In this document: in pieces, positions 33,154 through 41,590 of the stretch
Layout: each line of letters begins with the position of its first letter
Numbering within the stretch: the stretch's first letter is position 1
Origin: a bacterium
GTDB taxonomy: Bacteria; Elusimicrobiota; Elusimicrobia; Elusimicrobiales; UBA9959
NCBI GenBank assembly: GCA_021786295.1
Contig: JAJYNO010000004.1
Coordinates: 1-55,987, forward strand
Length of the DNA stretch: 55,987 nucleotides
Reading direction: 5' to 3'
Translations under genes and position numbers: made by a program
The notes under the pieces: generated by a model
Told to the model about the DNA's origin: nothing
What the model saw: the letters and a program-made list of their open reading frames with translations, nothing else
The model's database searches: none

Positions 33154-33924
33154 ATGATGAAACACCGCGTTATCCGTTACGCCTGCCTTGCGGCCGCCCT
33201 GATCGCTCTGCCGGTATTTTCGGGCGGAGCCGTCCTGCCCTCCTCCCCGTCAGCCCCGCCTCCGGGGAACTACGTCAACGACTACGCCGGGGTAATGGAC
33301 CCGGGCGCCGTAGCCAAGCTGAACTCGGTCCTGGCCGAACTGGACGCCAAGGCGCATGCCCAGGTGGCGGTTCTGACGGTCAAGAGCCTTGGCGGCAGCG
33401 ACATAGAGACCTATGCGGTCGACACCTTCCAGAAATGGGGCGTAGGGAACAAGAAGACCGACCGGGGCGTGCTGCTGCTGGTGGCCACTCAGGATCGCAG
33501 GTCCCGCATAGAGGTGGGCTACGGTCTGGAACCGGTCCTTACGGACGGCCTTACGGGAGAGATACAGGACAAGTACATGCTCCCGTATTTCAAAAAGGGC
33601 GACTATTCCGACGGGGTCTATTACGGGGCGCTGGCCGTGGCCTCGGTGATAGCGGAAGACAGGAAAGTGCAGCTGACCGGCGGGCTGACGGGAGACGAGG
33701 GGCAGGCTGACTCGGGCCCGCCGCTGACCACGGGCCAGAAAGTGCTGGGGATCATTTTTCTTATCCTGGCCGTCTACTTCATCCTCCGCCACCCTTTCCT
33801 GGCGTATCTGCTTTTCAGCGGCATGATGTCCGGAGGCGGGGGCGGCGGCTTTGGCGGAGGCGGAGGTTTCGGCGGCTTCGGCGGCGGACTGTCAGGCGGC
33901 GGCGGCAGTTCCAGGAGCTGGTAG
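33154..33924 (+). CDS. TPM-domain membrane protein
   Basis: A 256-residue protein with a signal peptide (ACLAAALIALPVFSGGAV), a TPM domain (about 38-165: NYVNDYAGVMDPGAVAKLNS, AQVAVLTVKSLGG, DTFQKWGVGNKKTDRGVLLL, RIEVGYGLEPVLTDG) and one C-terminal membrane helix (VLGIIFLILAVYFILRHPFL) followed by a Gly/Ser-rich tail. TPM domains face the periplasm or lumen; some have phosphatase or chaperone roles. TPM and LemA proteins are often encoded together, as here with a LemA gene two positions downstream. ATG 33154 or the adjacent ATG 33157 fits the signal peptide. Confidence 0.88.
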   Translation: MMKHRVIRYACLAAALIALPVFSGGAVLPSSPSAPPPGNYVNDYAGVMDPGAVAKLNSVLAELDAKAHAQVAVLTVKSLGGSDIETYAVDTFQKWGVGNKKTDRGVLLLVATQDRRSRIEVGYGLEPVLTDGLTGEIQDKYMLPYFKKGDYSDGVYYGALAVASVIAEDRKVQLTGGLTGDEGQADSGPPLTTGQKVLGIIFLILAVYFILRHPFLAYLLFSGMMSGGGGGGFGGGGGFGGFGGGLSGGGGSSRSW

Positions 33925-33932
33925 GAGAGAAC

Positions 33933-34661
33933 ATGGGCAAGATGACACCTGAATCACTGACCGAGGAGATAAGGAAGGTCTGCGGCGAGAGGCTTCGCTC
34001 CGTGGTGCTGTACGGTTCGGCCGCGGCCGGGGACAGTCTGAAGACCTCGGACTATAACGTGCTGCTTGTGCTGGACGCCGTGAGGGCGGACGACCTGCTG
34101 GCCCTGGCCCCGGTCTGCTCGCGCTGGGGGAAGGAGGGGAACCACGCCCCGCTGATGTTCGCCAGGGAGCGCCTGCTGCGCGCGGCCGACGTCTTCCCGG
34201 TTGAGTTTTCCGACATAAAGCAGACGCACCGTATACTTTACGGCGAGGACCCGTTCTCCGGAATGGAGATAGATCCCGCCATGCTGCGCCTCGGGCTGGA
34301 ACGGGAGCTCCGGAGCAAGCTGCTGCTGCTGCACGAGAATTTCCTCGCGTCCGGGGGCGGGCGCAGGGAGACCGAGCGCCTGATGGTCTCCTCCATCTCG
34401 GCTTTCCTGACGCTGCTGAAGGCCGCGCTGCGGCTTTACGGCGAGGTGCCGCCGGCGAAAAAGATAGACGCGCTGCCGGCGCTGGGCAGGCACATGAAGC
34501 TGGATGAAGAAGCCTTCCGCATGGTCTGGGCCCTGAAAGAGGGCCGCGGCTCCGGAGCTGAACCGGTGGACCTCTTCAGACGCTACCTGGCCGCCGCGCA
34601 GGCCGTTACGGACGCCGTTGACCGCTGGGAGCAGGTCGCTAAAGAGAAGATCTCGGCTTGA
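33933..34661 (+). CDS. MNT-like nucleotidyltransferase-fold protein with helical C-terminus
   Basis: A 242-residue cytoplasmic protein. Residues about 20-48 have the polymerase-beta/MNT pattern VVLYGSAAAGDSLKTSDYNV, but where active enzymes have D-x-D this reads D-Y-N, so one metal-binding aspartate is changed. The second half is helical (LRLGLERELRSKLLLLHENF, RETERLMVSSISAFLTLLKA) and resembles a HEPN-like substrate-binding domain. It may be a regulatory pseudo-enzyme. It starts 8 bp after the TPM gene and ends 15 bp before lemA, so the three form an operon. An enzyme of this fold between TPM and LemA is unexpected. Target unknown. Confidence 0.65.
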   Translation: MGKMTPESLTEEIRKVCGERLRSVVLYGSAAAGDSLKTSDYNVLLVLDAVRADDLLALAPVCSRWGKEGNHAPLMFARERLLRAADVFPVEFSDIKQTHRILYGEDPFSGMEIDPAMLRLGLERELRSKLLLLHENFLASGGGRRETERLMVSSISAFLTLLKAALRLYGEVPPAKKIDALPALGRHMKLDEEAFRMVWALKEGRGSGAEPVDLFRRYLAAAQAVTDAVDRWEQVAKEKISA

Positions 34662-34676
34662 TCTAAGGAGAAGAAC

Positions 34677-35246
34677 ATGAAAAAAGGACTATTGATAGGG
34701 ATCGGCGCGGTAGTAGCGGTGGTGCTGGTGGTCGGCCTGTGGGTCGGCTCCATCTACAACCGGCTGGTGACCACTTCTGAGGCCATCCCGGCCCAGTGGA
34801 GCCAGGTGGAGACGGTGCTGCAGCGCCGCTACGACCTGATCCCCAACCTGGTCAACACCGTGAAGGGCTACGCCAAGCACGAGAAGGACATACTGGAGGA
34901 GGTCACCCGGCTGCGCAGCCAGTGGGGCGCCGCCAAGAGCCAGCCGGAAAAGGTGCAGGCGGCCAACCAGATGGAGTCCGCCCTTTCCCGCCTGATGGTG
35001 GTGGTGGAGAACTACCCGCAGCTCAAGGCCAACGAGAACTTCATCCGCCTTCAGGACGAGCTGGCCGGCACCGAGAACCGCATCTCGGTGGAGCGCATGC
35101 GCTACAACGCCGTGGTCAACGCCTACAATGTGACCGTGCGCAGCTTCCCGGACAACGTAATAGCCGGCATGTTCGGCTTCCAGAAGTCCGACGCCTACTT
35201 CAAGAGCCAGGAAGAGGCCGCTCAGGCGCCAAAAGTGCAGTTCTGA
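34677..35246 (+). CDS. lemA: LemA family protein
   Basis: A 189-residue protein with one N-terminal membrane helix (IGIGAVVAVVLVVGLWVGSI) and a helical-bundle body. Conserved LemA blocks are YNRLVTTSEAIPAQWSQVET, LQRRYDLIPNLVNTVKGYA, ENYPQLKANENFIRLQDELA and TENRISVERMRYNAVVNAYN, with FPDNVIAGMFGF near the end. LemA proteins are envelope proteins of uncertain role, often with TPM proteins. AAGGAGAAG precedes ATG 34677. It is the third gene of the TPM/nucleotidyltransferase/LemA unit. Confidence 0.95.
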   Translation: MKKGLLIGIGAVVAVVLVVGLWVGSIYNRLVTTSEAIPAQWSQVETVLQRRYDLIPNLVNTVKGYAKHEKDILEEVTRLRSQWGAAKSQPEKVQAANQMESALSRLMVVVENYPQLKANENFIRLQDELAGTENRISVERMRYNAVVNAYNVTVRSFPDNVIAGMFGFQKSDAYFKSQEEAAQAPKVQF

Positions 35247-35300
35247 CCTTCAGCCCGGGCGCCGGCCAAGCGCCGCGCGCCCGGGCGATATTCGTTCCGC

Positions 35301-38099
35301 TTGAACATCGTCATAACAGACCCGAAGTCCAGCCTGGTTGAGAAGGCCGGGGAACTGCTGCTCTCCGGTAAAAAGCCGGAGAGCTCCATAGTAGTGTTCC
35401 CGGGCAAGCGCCCGGGGCATTTCCTGCGGCGCTATCTGGCGGAGAAGAAGGGCGCCGCGCTGCGGGCGCCCGCCATACTCGCCATGGACGGCTTCATTGA
35501 CCTCGCCGCCGAGCAGCTGGGGATAAAAGGCAGAGAAGCTTCGCGCCTGGACCTGGCCTGGCTGCTCTACGACAGGCTGAAGTCCGAACTGTGCCGCGTC
35601 ATCTCGCGCGACCCGAAGGAGCTCACGCTGGAGGCGCTGCTGCCGTGGGCGCTCAAGGTGATAGGCGACTTCGAGGAACTTAAGATAGAGCTGAAGACGC
35701 CAAAGGACCTTTCCTCCTACGACTCCATCCTGCCGCGCGACCTCAAGACCGACTCTTTCCTGAAGAAGCTGGAGAGTTTCAGCCGTCTCTACGGGGATTT
35801 TTACGCCGCGGCGGAAAAAGAGGGCCTGCTGACCCGCTCCGTTAAGTACGCCTCGGTCGCCGCCGGAATAAAGGGCTTCGACTCCGGGAAGTACGAGGAC
35901 ATCATTTTCGCCGGGTTCTTCGCGCTGACCAGCTCGGAGAAGGCTGTCCTGAAGCACCTGGCTTCCCGCGGGGCGCGGATAATACTGGAGCCGGGGCCAG
36001 GCCTCGCGGAACAGTTCTCTTTCCTCGGCGGCAGCGTGCAGGCGCTGGCCGCGGGGCGCCAGGCCGCGCCTGCGAAGCTGCATTTCTACAAGGCGCCGGA
36101 CGCGCACGGAGAGATCTTCAAACTGGCGCAGGCGCTTAAGGACCCGGCCCCCGGAGACGTGGTGGTGCTGCCGGAGTCCCGTACGCTGTTCCCGCTTTTG
36201 CAGAACGCGTTGCCCCCGGACTGCGACTACAACGTCTCCATGGGCTACCCCCTCACGGCCACTCCGGTCTACGGCCTGCTGGACGCGCTGGGCGACCTGC
36301 TTGATAAGAAGACCGAGGGCGGCTACTTCGCGCCCAACTACCTCAAGTTCGTCTTCCATCCCTACGTCAAGAACATCTACCTGGACGGCTCCGCCGAGCC
36401 CAGCCGCGTCATCTTTCAGACCGCCGAGGAGCTGCTCTCCGGACGCGTCAACAAGTACGTGACGCTGAAGGAGATGGAGGACAACACGGAGCTTCTGCGC
36501 GGCGCGGCGGCCAAGCTGAAGGACTACGGGCAGAAGGTGGGGCCGGCCGAGGTGAAAGCGCACCTCCGTACCGTGCACGGCGCGCTGATAGAACCGTTCG
36601 AGACCATAACAGACATATCTGATTTTTCGCAGAAGCTGCTGGAGTTCCTCTCCTATATTTCGCGGAACAGCACCGCGCCGCTGCACCCGTACTGGGCGCC
36701 TTTCGTGGAGAAGGCCATAGAGCATATCATCGAGCTGAAGAACAGCAGCCTCGCCCCGGAGCGCTTCGATGGCGCTGCGGGCTACTTCAAGCTGCTGAAG
36801 ACCTTCCTGCAGGGCGCCACCTATCCTTTTCCGGGTACGCCGCTCAAGGGGCTGCAGGTGCTGGGACTGCTGGAGACGCGCGGCCTCAAGTTCAGACGGG
36901 TCTACTTCCTGGACGCCAACGCCGACGTGCTGCCGGCCGCGCGCAAGGAGGATACCATCCTCTCGCACTTCGTGCGCGAGAGCCTTGGCCTTTCCACCTA
37001 CAAGACGCGCGAGCGGCTGGCGCGCTACTATTTCAATACCCTGCTCTCCGGCGCGGGCGAGGCGCACGTCTTCTACAAGGACTCCGCCGACAAGGAGCGC
37101 AGCCCGTTCGTGGAGAAGCTCGCCTGGGACCTGGAGAAGCTGGGAAAGAAACCCGACGAGAGCGAGGTGCACCTGCGCATAGATTTTTCGCAGGCCGACC
37201 CCGGCCCGGTGAAAAAAACACCTGAGCTGGTGGAGGCGCTTAAGGCCCGCGAGTTCTCGCCGTCGGCCATAGATGCCTATCTGGATTGCGGGCTCAAGTT
37301 CTATTATCAGTACGTCCTGCGCCTGCGCGAGAAGGAGGAGGTTTCCGGCGAGATCGAGCAGCGCGACATCGGCGTCATCGTGCACGAAGCGCTGGAGGCC
37401 TTTTTCAAGGGGAAGGCCGGCGCGCCCCTCAATATCACCGAGGAGGATTACGGCAGGATAGGAGCGGAGGCCGGCAGGGTCTTCGACGCGAAGCTCAAGG
37501 GTCACGGCTCCGGCTTCGAGTACCTGATAAGGAAACAGGTCGAGAAGCGGCTTGCCGACATACTGGACTATCACCGCGCTAAGCTCGCCGGAGTTACGGT
37601 GCTGGCCTGCGAGACCGAGCTGAAAGCGGAACTGACTACTAAATACGGGACGGTAAAACTGAAGGGCCGCGCCGACCGCGTGGACCTGCGCGGCGGCACC
37701 GTGCACGTGTTGGATTACAAGACGGGCTCCGCGGCGGCCGCTCCCAACTGGCAGAGGTTCGACCCTGCCGCGAGGGAGGACTGGCCGAGAACCCTCAAGT
37801 CGGTACAGCTCCCTTTCTATGTGCTGGCCTACATGGCGGAGAACGGCATAGACGACGCCGCCATGGACGCAAGCCTGATGCTGCTTGGCGCCGAGAACAT
37901 CTCCGAGGAGGCGCTTTATAAGCCGGGCCGCTCAGAAGCGCCGGACAAGGCCGGGATCCTGGACGGGTACAGGCGGGCCATCACCTCCCTTATAGAGGAG
38001 ATCCTAGACCCGGACAGGCCTTTTACGCCCCCGCCTGACGAAGCCCCCTGCGAAGGCTGCCGCTTCCGCCCCCTCTGCGGCCGCCAATGGGTTGAATAG
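35301..38099 (+). CDS. AddB-like PD-(D/E)XK nuclease with probable iron-sulfur staple
   Basis: A 932-residue protein like AddB/RecB-type exonuclease subunits of recombination. The N-terminal half is a helicase-like fold without a clear Walker A lysine (VVFPGKRPGHFLRRYLAEKK). The C-terminal nuclease domain has LKGRADRVDLRGG and VLDYKTGS with D805 and K807. Four cysteines fit the AddB/Cas4 iron-sulfur staple: C663 in AYLDCGLKFYY and the C-terminal CEGCRFRPLC. No AddA partner is adjacent. TTG 35301 begins the conserved sequence; there is no Shine-Dalgarno, and TATTCG ends 6 nt upstream, so the gene may be leaderless. Its stop is fused to a REP-like repeat. Confidence 0.85.
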   Translation: MNIVITDPKSSLVEKAGELLLSGKKPESSIVVFPGKRPGHFLRRYLAEKKGAALRAPAILAMDGFIDLAAEQLGIKGREASRLDLAWLLYDRLKSELCRVISRDPKELTLEALLPWALKVIGDFEELKIELKTPKDLSSYDSILPRDLKTDSFLKKLESFSRLYGDFYAAAEKEGLLTRSVKYASVAAGIKGFDSGKYEDIIFAGFFALTSSEKAVLKHLASRGARIILEPGPGLAEQFSFLGGSVQALAAGRQAAPAKLHFYKAPDAHGEIFKLAQALKDPAPGDVVVLPESRTLFPLLQNALPPDCDYNVSMGYPLTATPVYGLLDALGDLLDKKTEGGYFAPNYLKFVFHPYVKNIYLDGSAEPSRVIFQTAEELLSGRVNKYVTLKEMEDNTELLRGAAAKLKDYGQKVGPAEVKAHLRTVHGALIEPFETITDISDFSQKLLEFLSYISRNSTAPLHPYWAPFVEKAIEHIIELKNSSLAPERFDGAAGYFKLLKTFLQGATYPFPGTPLKGLQVLGLLETRGLKFRRVYFLDANADVLPAARKEDTILSHFVRESLGLSTYKTRERLARYYFNTLLSGAGEAHVFYKDSADKERSPFVEKLAWDLEKLGKKPDESEVHLRIDFSQADPGPVKKTPELVEALKAREFSPSAIDAYLDCGLKFYYQYVLRLREKEEVSGEIEQRDIGVIVHEALEAFFKGKAGAPLNITEEDYGRIGAEAGRVFDAKLKGHGSGFEYLIRKQVEKRLADILDYHRAKLAGVTVLACETELKAELTTKYGTVKLKGRADRVDLRGGTVHVLDYKTGSAAAAPNWQRFDPAAREDWPRTLKSVQLPFYVLAYMAENGIDDAAMDASLMLLGAENISEEALYKPGRSEAPDKAGILDGYRRAITSLIEEILDPDRPFTPPPDEAPCEGCRFRPLCGRQWVE

Positions 38100-38123
38100 G
38101 GACGCTGCTTCCTAACTTCCAAA
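38099..38123 (+). repeat. REP-like repeat, copy 5
   Basis: Matches the 25-bp repeat at 1467 with one change (CCTAAC for CCAAAC). Its first G is the last base of the TAG stop of the AddB-like gene. Confidence 0.8.
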
Positions 38124-38277
38124 CTTGAACTGGCGGCGCGACGCAGGTCCTGGCCTCGGCCGCCTGGATATGCGCGCTAAAACCTGGCGGGACCCCTGTT
38201 GCTCCTCGAGGCTTGGCGGACCTCGTTCTGATACATATAGTATTAGGGGGACGGATATTGTAGACTTGCTTGTGGGT

Positions 38278-38550
38278 ATGAGGGGAACGGCGTTAATACT
38301 GCTCTGTTCGCTTTTCTGCGCCTGCGCTCCGGCCAGGCGTACCGCTCCGGCCAAGGGCGAGGAACACCCGAGGCTTTCCCCGGGGCAGGTCAGGGAAGTG
38401 GAGCGGCTTTACTACGAGGCTGTCGGCGCCTATAGCGCGAACGAATTGGATTCCTCCCGCGCGTATCTGAAGGAGATATTCCGCATCGACCCGGATTATA
38501 GGCCGGCCCGGGAACTTCTAGAGAAGATACGGCTGGCCTCGGGAAGTTGA
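38278..38550 (+). CDS. Small TPR-like lipoprotein
   Basis: A 90-residue protein with a lipobox (LLCSLFCAC) after a short hydrophobic segment, so probably a lipoprotein. The rest is one helical hairpin repeat (LYYEAVGAYSANELDSSRAY, LKEIFRIDPDYRPARELLEK) of TPR type, as seen in small assembly factors. ATG 38278 is chosen because the signal starts there; an in-frame GTG at 38272 is also possible. TATTGT lies about 16 nt before the ATG. The stop overlaps the TTG start of the following sensor kinase (TTGA), so the two are coupled. Confidence 0.65.
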   Translation: MRGTALILLCSLFCACAPARRTAPAKGEEHPRLSPGQVREVERLYYEAVGAYSANELDSSRAYLKEIFRIDPDYRPARELLEKIRLASGS

Positions 38551-39881
38551 AGATCGGCTATATGCAGTTGGCCAAACTCAGGGAAACAACAGCGTGGTTG
38601 CTGATGGGGGTGGCAGTGGTCCTGCTGCTGTGGATAGCCGCCGCCTCCGGCACCCTGATGGACTCGGCAAAAAGTTCCGAACTTTCCGACGCCAAGGTCC
38701 GCGCGGATATCTTCGCGAAAAGCGTTGCGGCGGCGATGTTCCCGCGCAAGGACCTCTTCGAAATACATTTTCTCGTCAATGCTCTGAAACTGGACAGGAC
38801 CCTCAGCTACGCCGCGTTGCTGGCCCAGAACGGACTGGTGATCTCCCACTCCGACCCCGGGATGATAGGCGCTAAGGATACGAGCAGACGCTCCGAGTCA
38901 GCCCGCCGGTCCGGTATTCCGATGATGCAGACCTACAAAGGTGAGGATGGGGAAAACTATTACTATTTTTCGAACCCGGTGGTGATAGGGAAGAAGAGGC
39001 TGGGCACGGCGGTGATGGCCGTAAGCGACAGCACGCTGCAGCCGGAGCTGGAGCCGCTGAGACAGAAACTGCGTCTGATCTTCTTCGCCTCGCTGGCTGC
39101 CCTGCCGCTGCTGTGGCAGCTGCTGGTGCTGATGCGCAGGGAGCGGCGCGCTGCCGAACTGAAATCCGCGATGATACATACAGTCAGCCACGAGTTCAAC
39201 AACAGTATCACCGTGATAAACGCTTCCCTCTTCCTTCTCAGGGAGACGGAACCGGATATTAACGATGAGCGCAGGGGCGCCATCTACGCTACGCTGCAGT
39301 TCGAGATGCGCTCTCTGGAGCGCTACGTGGCCAACATACTCAACGAGGCCCGCATGGAGGCGGGCCGCTTCAAGCTGCAGAAGCAGGGCATAATACTGCG
39401 CGCGCTGATCTATTCGATCGTTACTTCCATGGACGCCCTGCTGCGCCAGAAGCGCATTTCCATCTCGATGGATATGCCGGACGTGCCGGTGGAGGTCGAG
39501 GCGGACCGGGAGGCGATGTCGCTGGTCGTTTCGAACCTGGTGGGGAACGCCATAAAGTACACCCCAAAAGAGGGGTCTATCTTCGTGCGGCTGGGGGCGG
39601 ACGACGCCCGAGGCCGCCTTGTTTTTTCCATAGAGAACAGCGGCAAAGGCCTGAGACCCGAGGAAATACGCAAGCTCAAGCGGGAATTCTACAGGACCGA
39701 GGACGGAAAAGCCGCGGCCTCCGGCTTCGGGCTGGGCCTGCGCATTACGAACGAACTTCTCCGGCTTCACGGCAGTGAACTGGAAATACGCGGCGAGCCT
39801 GGCCGCAGCGCCTGTTTCCTTTTCTCTCTTTCGATAGCTAAGGATAAGGACAAGGGGCGGCACCTGGAGAGCGGGCGCTGA
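38547..39881 (+). CDS. Membrane sensor histidine kinase
   Basis: A 444-residue sensor kinase with two membrane helices (TAWLLMGVAVVLLLWIAAAS, about 14-34, and LIFFASLAALPLLWQLLVLM near 175-195) around a PAS/Cache-like periplasmic domain (TLSYAALLAQNGLVISHSDP, YYYFSNPVVIGKKRLG). HisKA has H215 in VSHEFNNSITV; ATP boxes are VSNLVGNAIKYT, ENSGKGLRPEE and GFGLGLRITNELLRLHG. The start is TTG 38547, overlapping the stop of the lipoprotein gene; ATG 38562 is an alternative. No receiver gene is adjacent. Coupling to the lipoprotein suggests that protein helps sense envelope state. Confidence 0.88.
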   Translation: MKIGYMQLAKLRETTAWLLMGVAVVLLLWIAAASGTLMDSAKSSELSDAKVRADIFAKSVAAAMFPRKDLFEIHFLVNALKLDRTLSYAALLAQNGLVISHSDPGMIGAKDTSRRSESARRSGIPMMQTYKGEDGENYYYFSNPVVIGKKRLGTAVMAVSDSTLQPELEPLRQKLRLIFFASLAALPLLWQLLVLMRRERRAAELKSAMIHTVSHEFNNSITVINASLFLLRETEPDINDERRGAIYATLQFEMRSLERYVANILNEARMEAGRFKLQKQGIILRALIYSIVTSMDALLRQKRISISMDMPDVPVEVEADREAMSLVVSNLVGNAIKYTPKEGSIFVRLGADDARGRLVFSIENSGKGLRPEEIRKLKREFYRTEDGKAAASGFGLGLRITNELLRLHGSELEIRGEPGRSACFLFSLSIAKDKDKGRHLESGR

Positions 39882-40104
39882 GCCGCCCGGCCCCTCATGT
39901 AAGTCCCTGCGGCCCTGTGGTTGGCGCTCTCTGCGGCTGGTCACGGAAGCTGCCTGGAATGGTGGGAAAATGTCAGTAAAAAGCGGAAACAGGCAATGGC
40001 GGATTTTCCGCGGGGGACTATAATATATGAGGGGAAGGTTTTCCCTGGCGGGGCCCGGACCCGCTTTTTCCCTGTGCGCCGCGGGCCTAAGGAGGTGGGA
40101 GGTC

Positions 40105-40896
40105 ATGAGACAGGCATTGCTTATACTGAACCTGTGTGCCCTCTTTTTCTGCGTCCTGTCCGTTCCCCCGGCCGGCGCGGAGGACTGGAAGTTCAGTTCC
40201 TCTGCCTGTTTCGATACGGGGAAGTACGGCACAGGCCAGCGTACGAGCACCTTGTACATTCCCTTCACTCTCAAGCGCTATTACCCCTACTCCACGCTGT
40301 CCGTCACCCTGCCCTATATCCGCCAGAGCAGCCGCGGGCTGGTGACCCGGGTCGGCGGCCGGCCGGCGCGCATCGCCGGCGCCGGAGTAAAGACAGCGCA
40401 AGGTTCTTCCGCTTCGGGGATAGGGGATATTCTGGCAAAAGGGACCTATGCTCTCGAGACGGAAGGTCAGGACTCGTTCTATCTCGCCCTGGCCGGCACT
40501 TTGAAACTGCCCACCGCAGATAAAACCAGGGGGCTTGGCACCGGCGAGATGGACGAGGGGGCCGGGGTGGAATTCTCCAAGGACATGCGCCGTGGCTGGA
40601 CGCTTCTGGCGGACTGGAGTTTGACGATAATAGGGTCTCCGCCTGGTCAGAGCTATAACAATCAGGTGGCTTTTGACTTCGGCTTTTCCAGGAAAGCGGG
40701 CAGGGGCCTGTGGTTCACCATGCTGTACGAGACCAGCAGCGCGCTCGTCACGGGGACCCCTGACCCGCGCGATATAAGCGGCACGCTTGACTACGCTTCT
40801 GCCGGCGGCAATCATTATTTCGGAGGGCTTCTGCTGGGTTTGTCGGACGGCAGTCCGGATCTGGGAGTCAGCTTAGGGGTCAGCCGGAGATTGTGA
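40105..40896 (+). CDS. Predicted outer-membrane beta-barrel (phenol MetA-pathway-like) protein
   Basis: A 263-residue exported protein with signal peptide LLILNLCALFFCVLSVPPAGA. The body alternates aromatic and small residues in beta strands (STLYIPFTLKRYYPYSTLSV, SFYLALAGTLKLPTADKTRG, GLLLGLSDGSPDLGVSLGV) and ends in an aromatic/hydrophobic strand, as in MetA-type putative transporters. Such proteins are annotated in aromatic degradation but have uncertain roles. A strong GGAGGTGGGAGG site supports ATG 40105; TATAAT near 40020 is a candidate -10. The next gene starts 21 bp after its stop. Confidence 0.65.
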   Translation: MRQALLILNLCALFFCVLSVPPAGAEDWKFSSSACFDTGKYGTGQRTSTLYIPFTLKRYYPYSTLSVTLPYIRQSSRGLVTRVGGRPARIAGAGVKTAQGSSASGIGDILAKGTYALETEGQDSFYLALAGTLKLPTADKTRGLGTGEMDEGAGVEFSKDMRRGWTLLADWSLTIIGSPPGQSYNNQVAFDFGFSRKAGRGLWFTMLYETSSALVTGTPDPRDISGTLDYASAGGNHYFGGLLLGLSDGSPDLGVSLGVSRRL

Positions 40897-40917
40897 CTAA
40901 GTGGGGAAGGAGGACGT

Positions 40918-41478
40918 ATGACGACCAAAGGTATGCGGTTGCTGTTCGCGGGACTACTGCTTGGCGCGGCCATGCCGGCGCTGGCGCAGACTAAGACCTC
41001 GGACGAAAAGAAACTGGATAAGGCCGCGATGACGATGAACAAGGAGGCTGCCAAGCCGGAAGGCGAGGCGGCGGTCAAAGCCAAACTGAGCGAGGAGTTC
41101 GGGGTCGACGCCGCCAGGGTGCAGGCGCTGCGCGACCAGAAGCTCGGTTACGGCGAGATAGGCATAGTGCTGTCGCTGGCGCAGGGAATGAACGGGGGCA
41201 TCACCGACGCCAACGTGCAGCAGATAATGACCATGCGCAAGGGCCCGCCTGTCATGGGTTGGGGGCAGATATCCAACAAGCTCGGCGAGAAGCTGGGGCC
41301 GGTGATCAGCAAGGTCAAAAAGGTATCCTCCGCCGCGCGCCGGGAGGCCGCGGAGAAGGTGCGGCTGATGAAGAGGGAGCGGACAGAGAAACGGGAGGCT
41401 GCTAGGCAGGAGGAGCGCCATGAAGTGATGGAACGCATGCAGACGCATGAGCGCCCCGAGCCCCCAGCCAAGCGTTAA
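40918..41478 (+). CDS. Secreted helical basic protein, unknown function
   Basis: A 186-residue exported protein with signal peptide LLFAGLLLGAAMPALAQ. A compact middle section (LSEEFGVDAARVQALRDQKL, GYGEIGIVLSLAQGM) is repeated in type in Elusimicrobia-like secreted proteins that I cannot name. The C-terminal 50 residues are a long charged helix rich in Arg, Lys and Glu (EKVRLMKRERTEKREAARQE). GGAAGGAGGA precedes ATG 40918, and the gene lies 21 bp after the barrel-protein gene, so they may form an operon. An inverted repeat follows the stop. Confidence 0.6.
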   Translation: MTTKGMRLLFAGLLLGAAMPALAQTKTSDEKKLDKAAMTMNKEAAKPEGEAAVKAKLSEEFGVDAARVQALRDQKLGYGEIGIVLSLAQGMNGGITDANVQQIMTMRKGPPVMGWGQISNKLGEKLGPVISKVKKVSSAARREAAEKVRLMKRERTEKREAARQEERHEVMERMQTHERPEPPAKR

Positions 41479-41479
41479 T

Positions 41480-41561
41480 AAAATAGGGACAGACACCTAT
41501 TTCCCGAGCGTTTAGACCCGCTTGTGATAATGACTTTAAAATAGGTGTCTGTCCCTATTTT
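41480..41561. repeat. Long inverted repeat around GGGACAGACAC-type REP units
   Basis: Arms AAAATAGGGACAGACACCTA+TTT at 41480-41502 and its exact reverse complement at 41539-41561, separated by 36 nt. Each arm is itself partly self-complementary (AAAATAGG / CCTATTTT). The sequence resembles REP units mobilised by RAYT-type transposases in other bacteria; no RAYT gene is in the window. It can act as a terminator between 40918 and 41591 genes. Confidence 0.8.
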
Positions 41562-41578
41562 CCTTATTTTCCATTTTG

Positions 41579-41584
41579 TATACT
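41579..41584 (+). promoter_or_regulatory. -10 box for a leaderless flavoprotein mRNA
   Basis: TATACT, preceded by TTTTG, ends 6 nt before ATG 41591. No ribosome site is present. Confidence 0.6.
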
Positions 41585-41590
41585 TTAGGG

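Noticed and set aside
35250-37706. An 818-codon minus-strand open frame opposite the AddB-like gene
   Set aside because: It is the GC-bias mirror of a clear gene; the protein is low complexity (R, G, L, Q rich) with no motif, and the plus strand has family motifs throughout.
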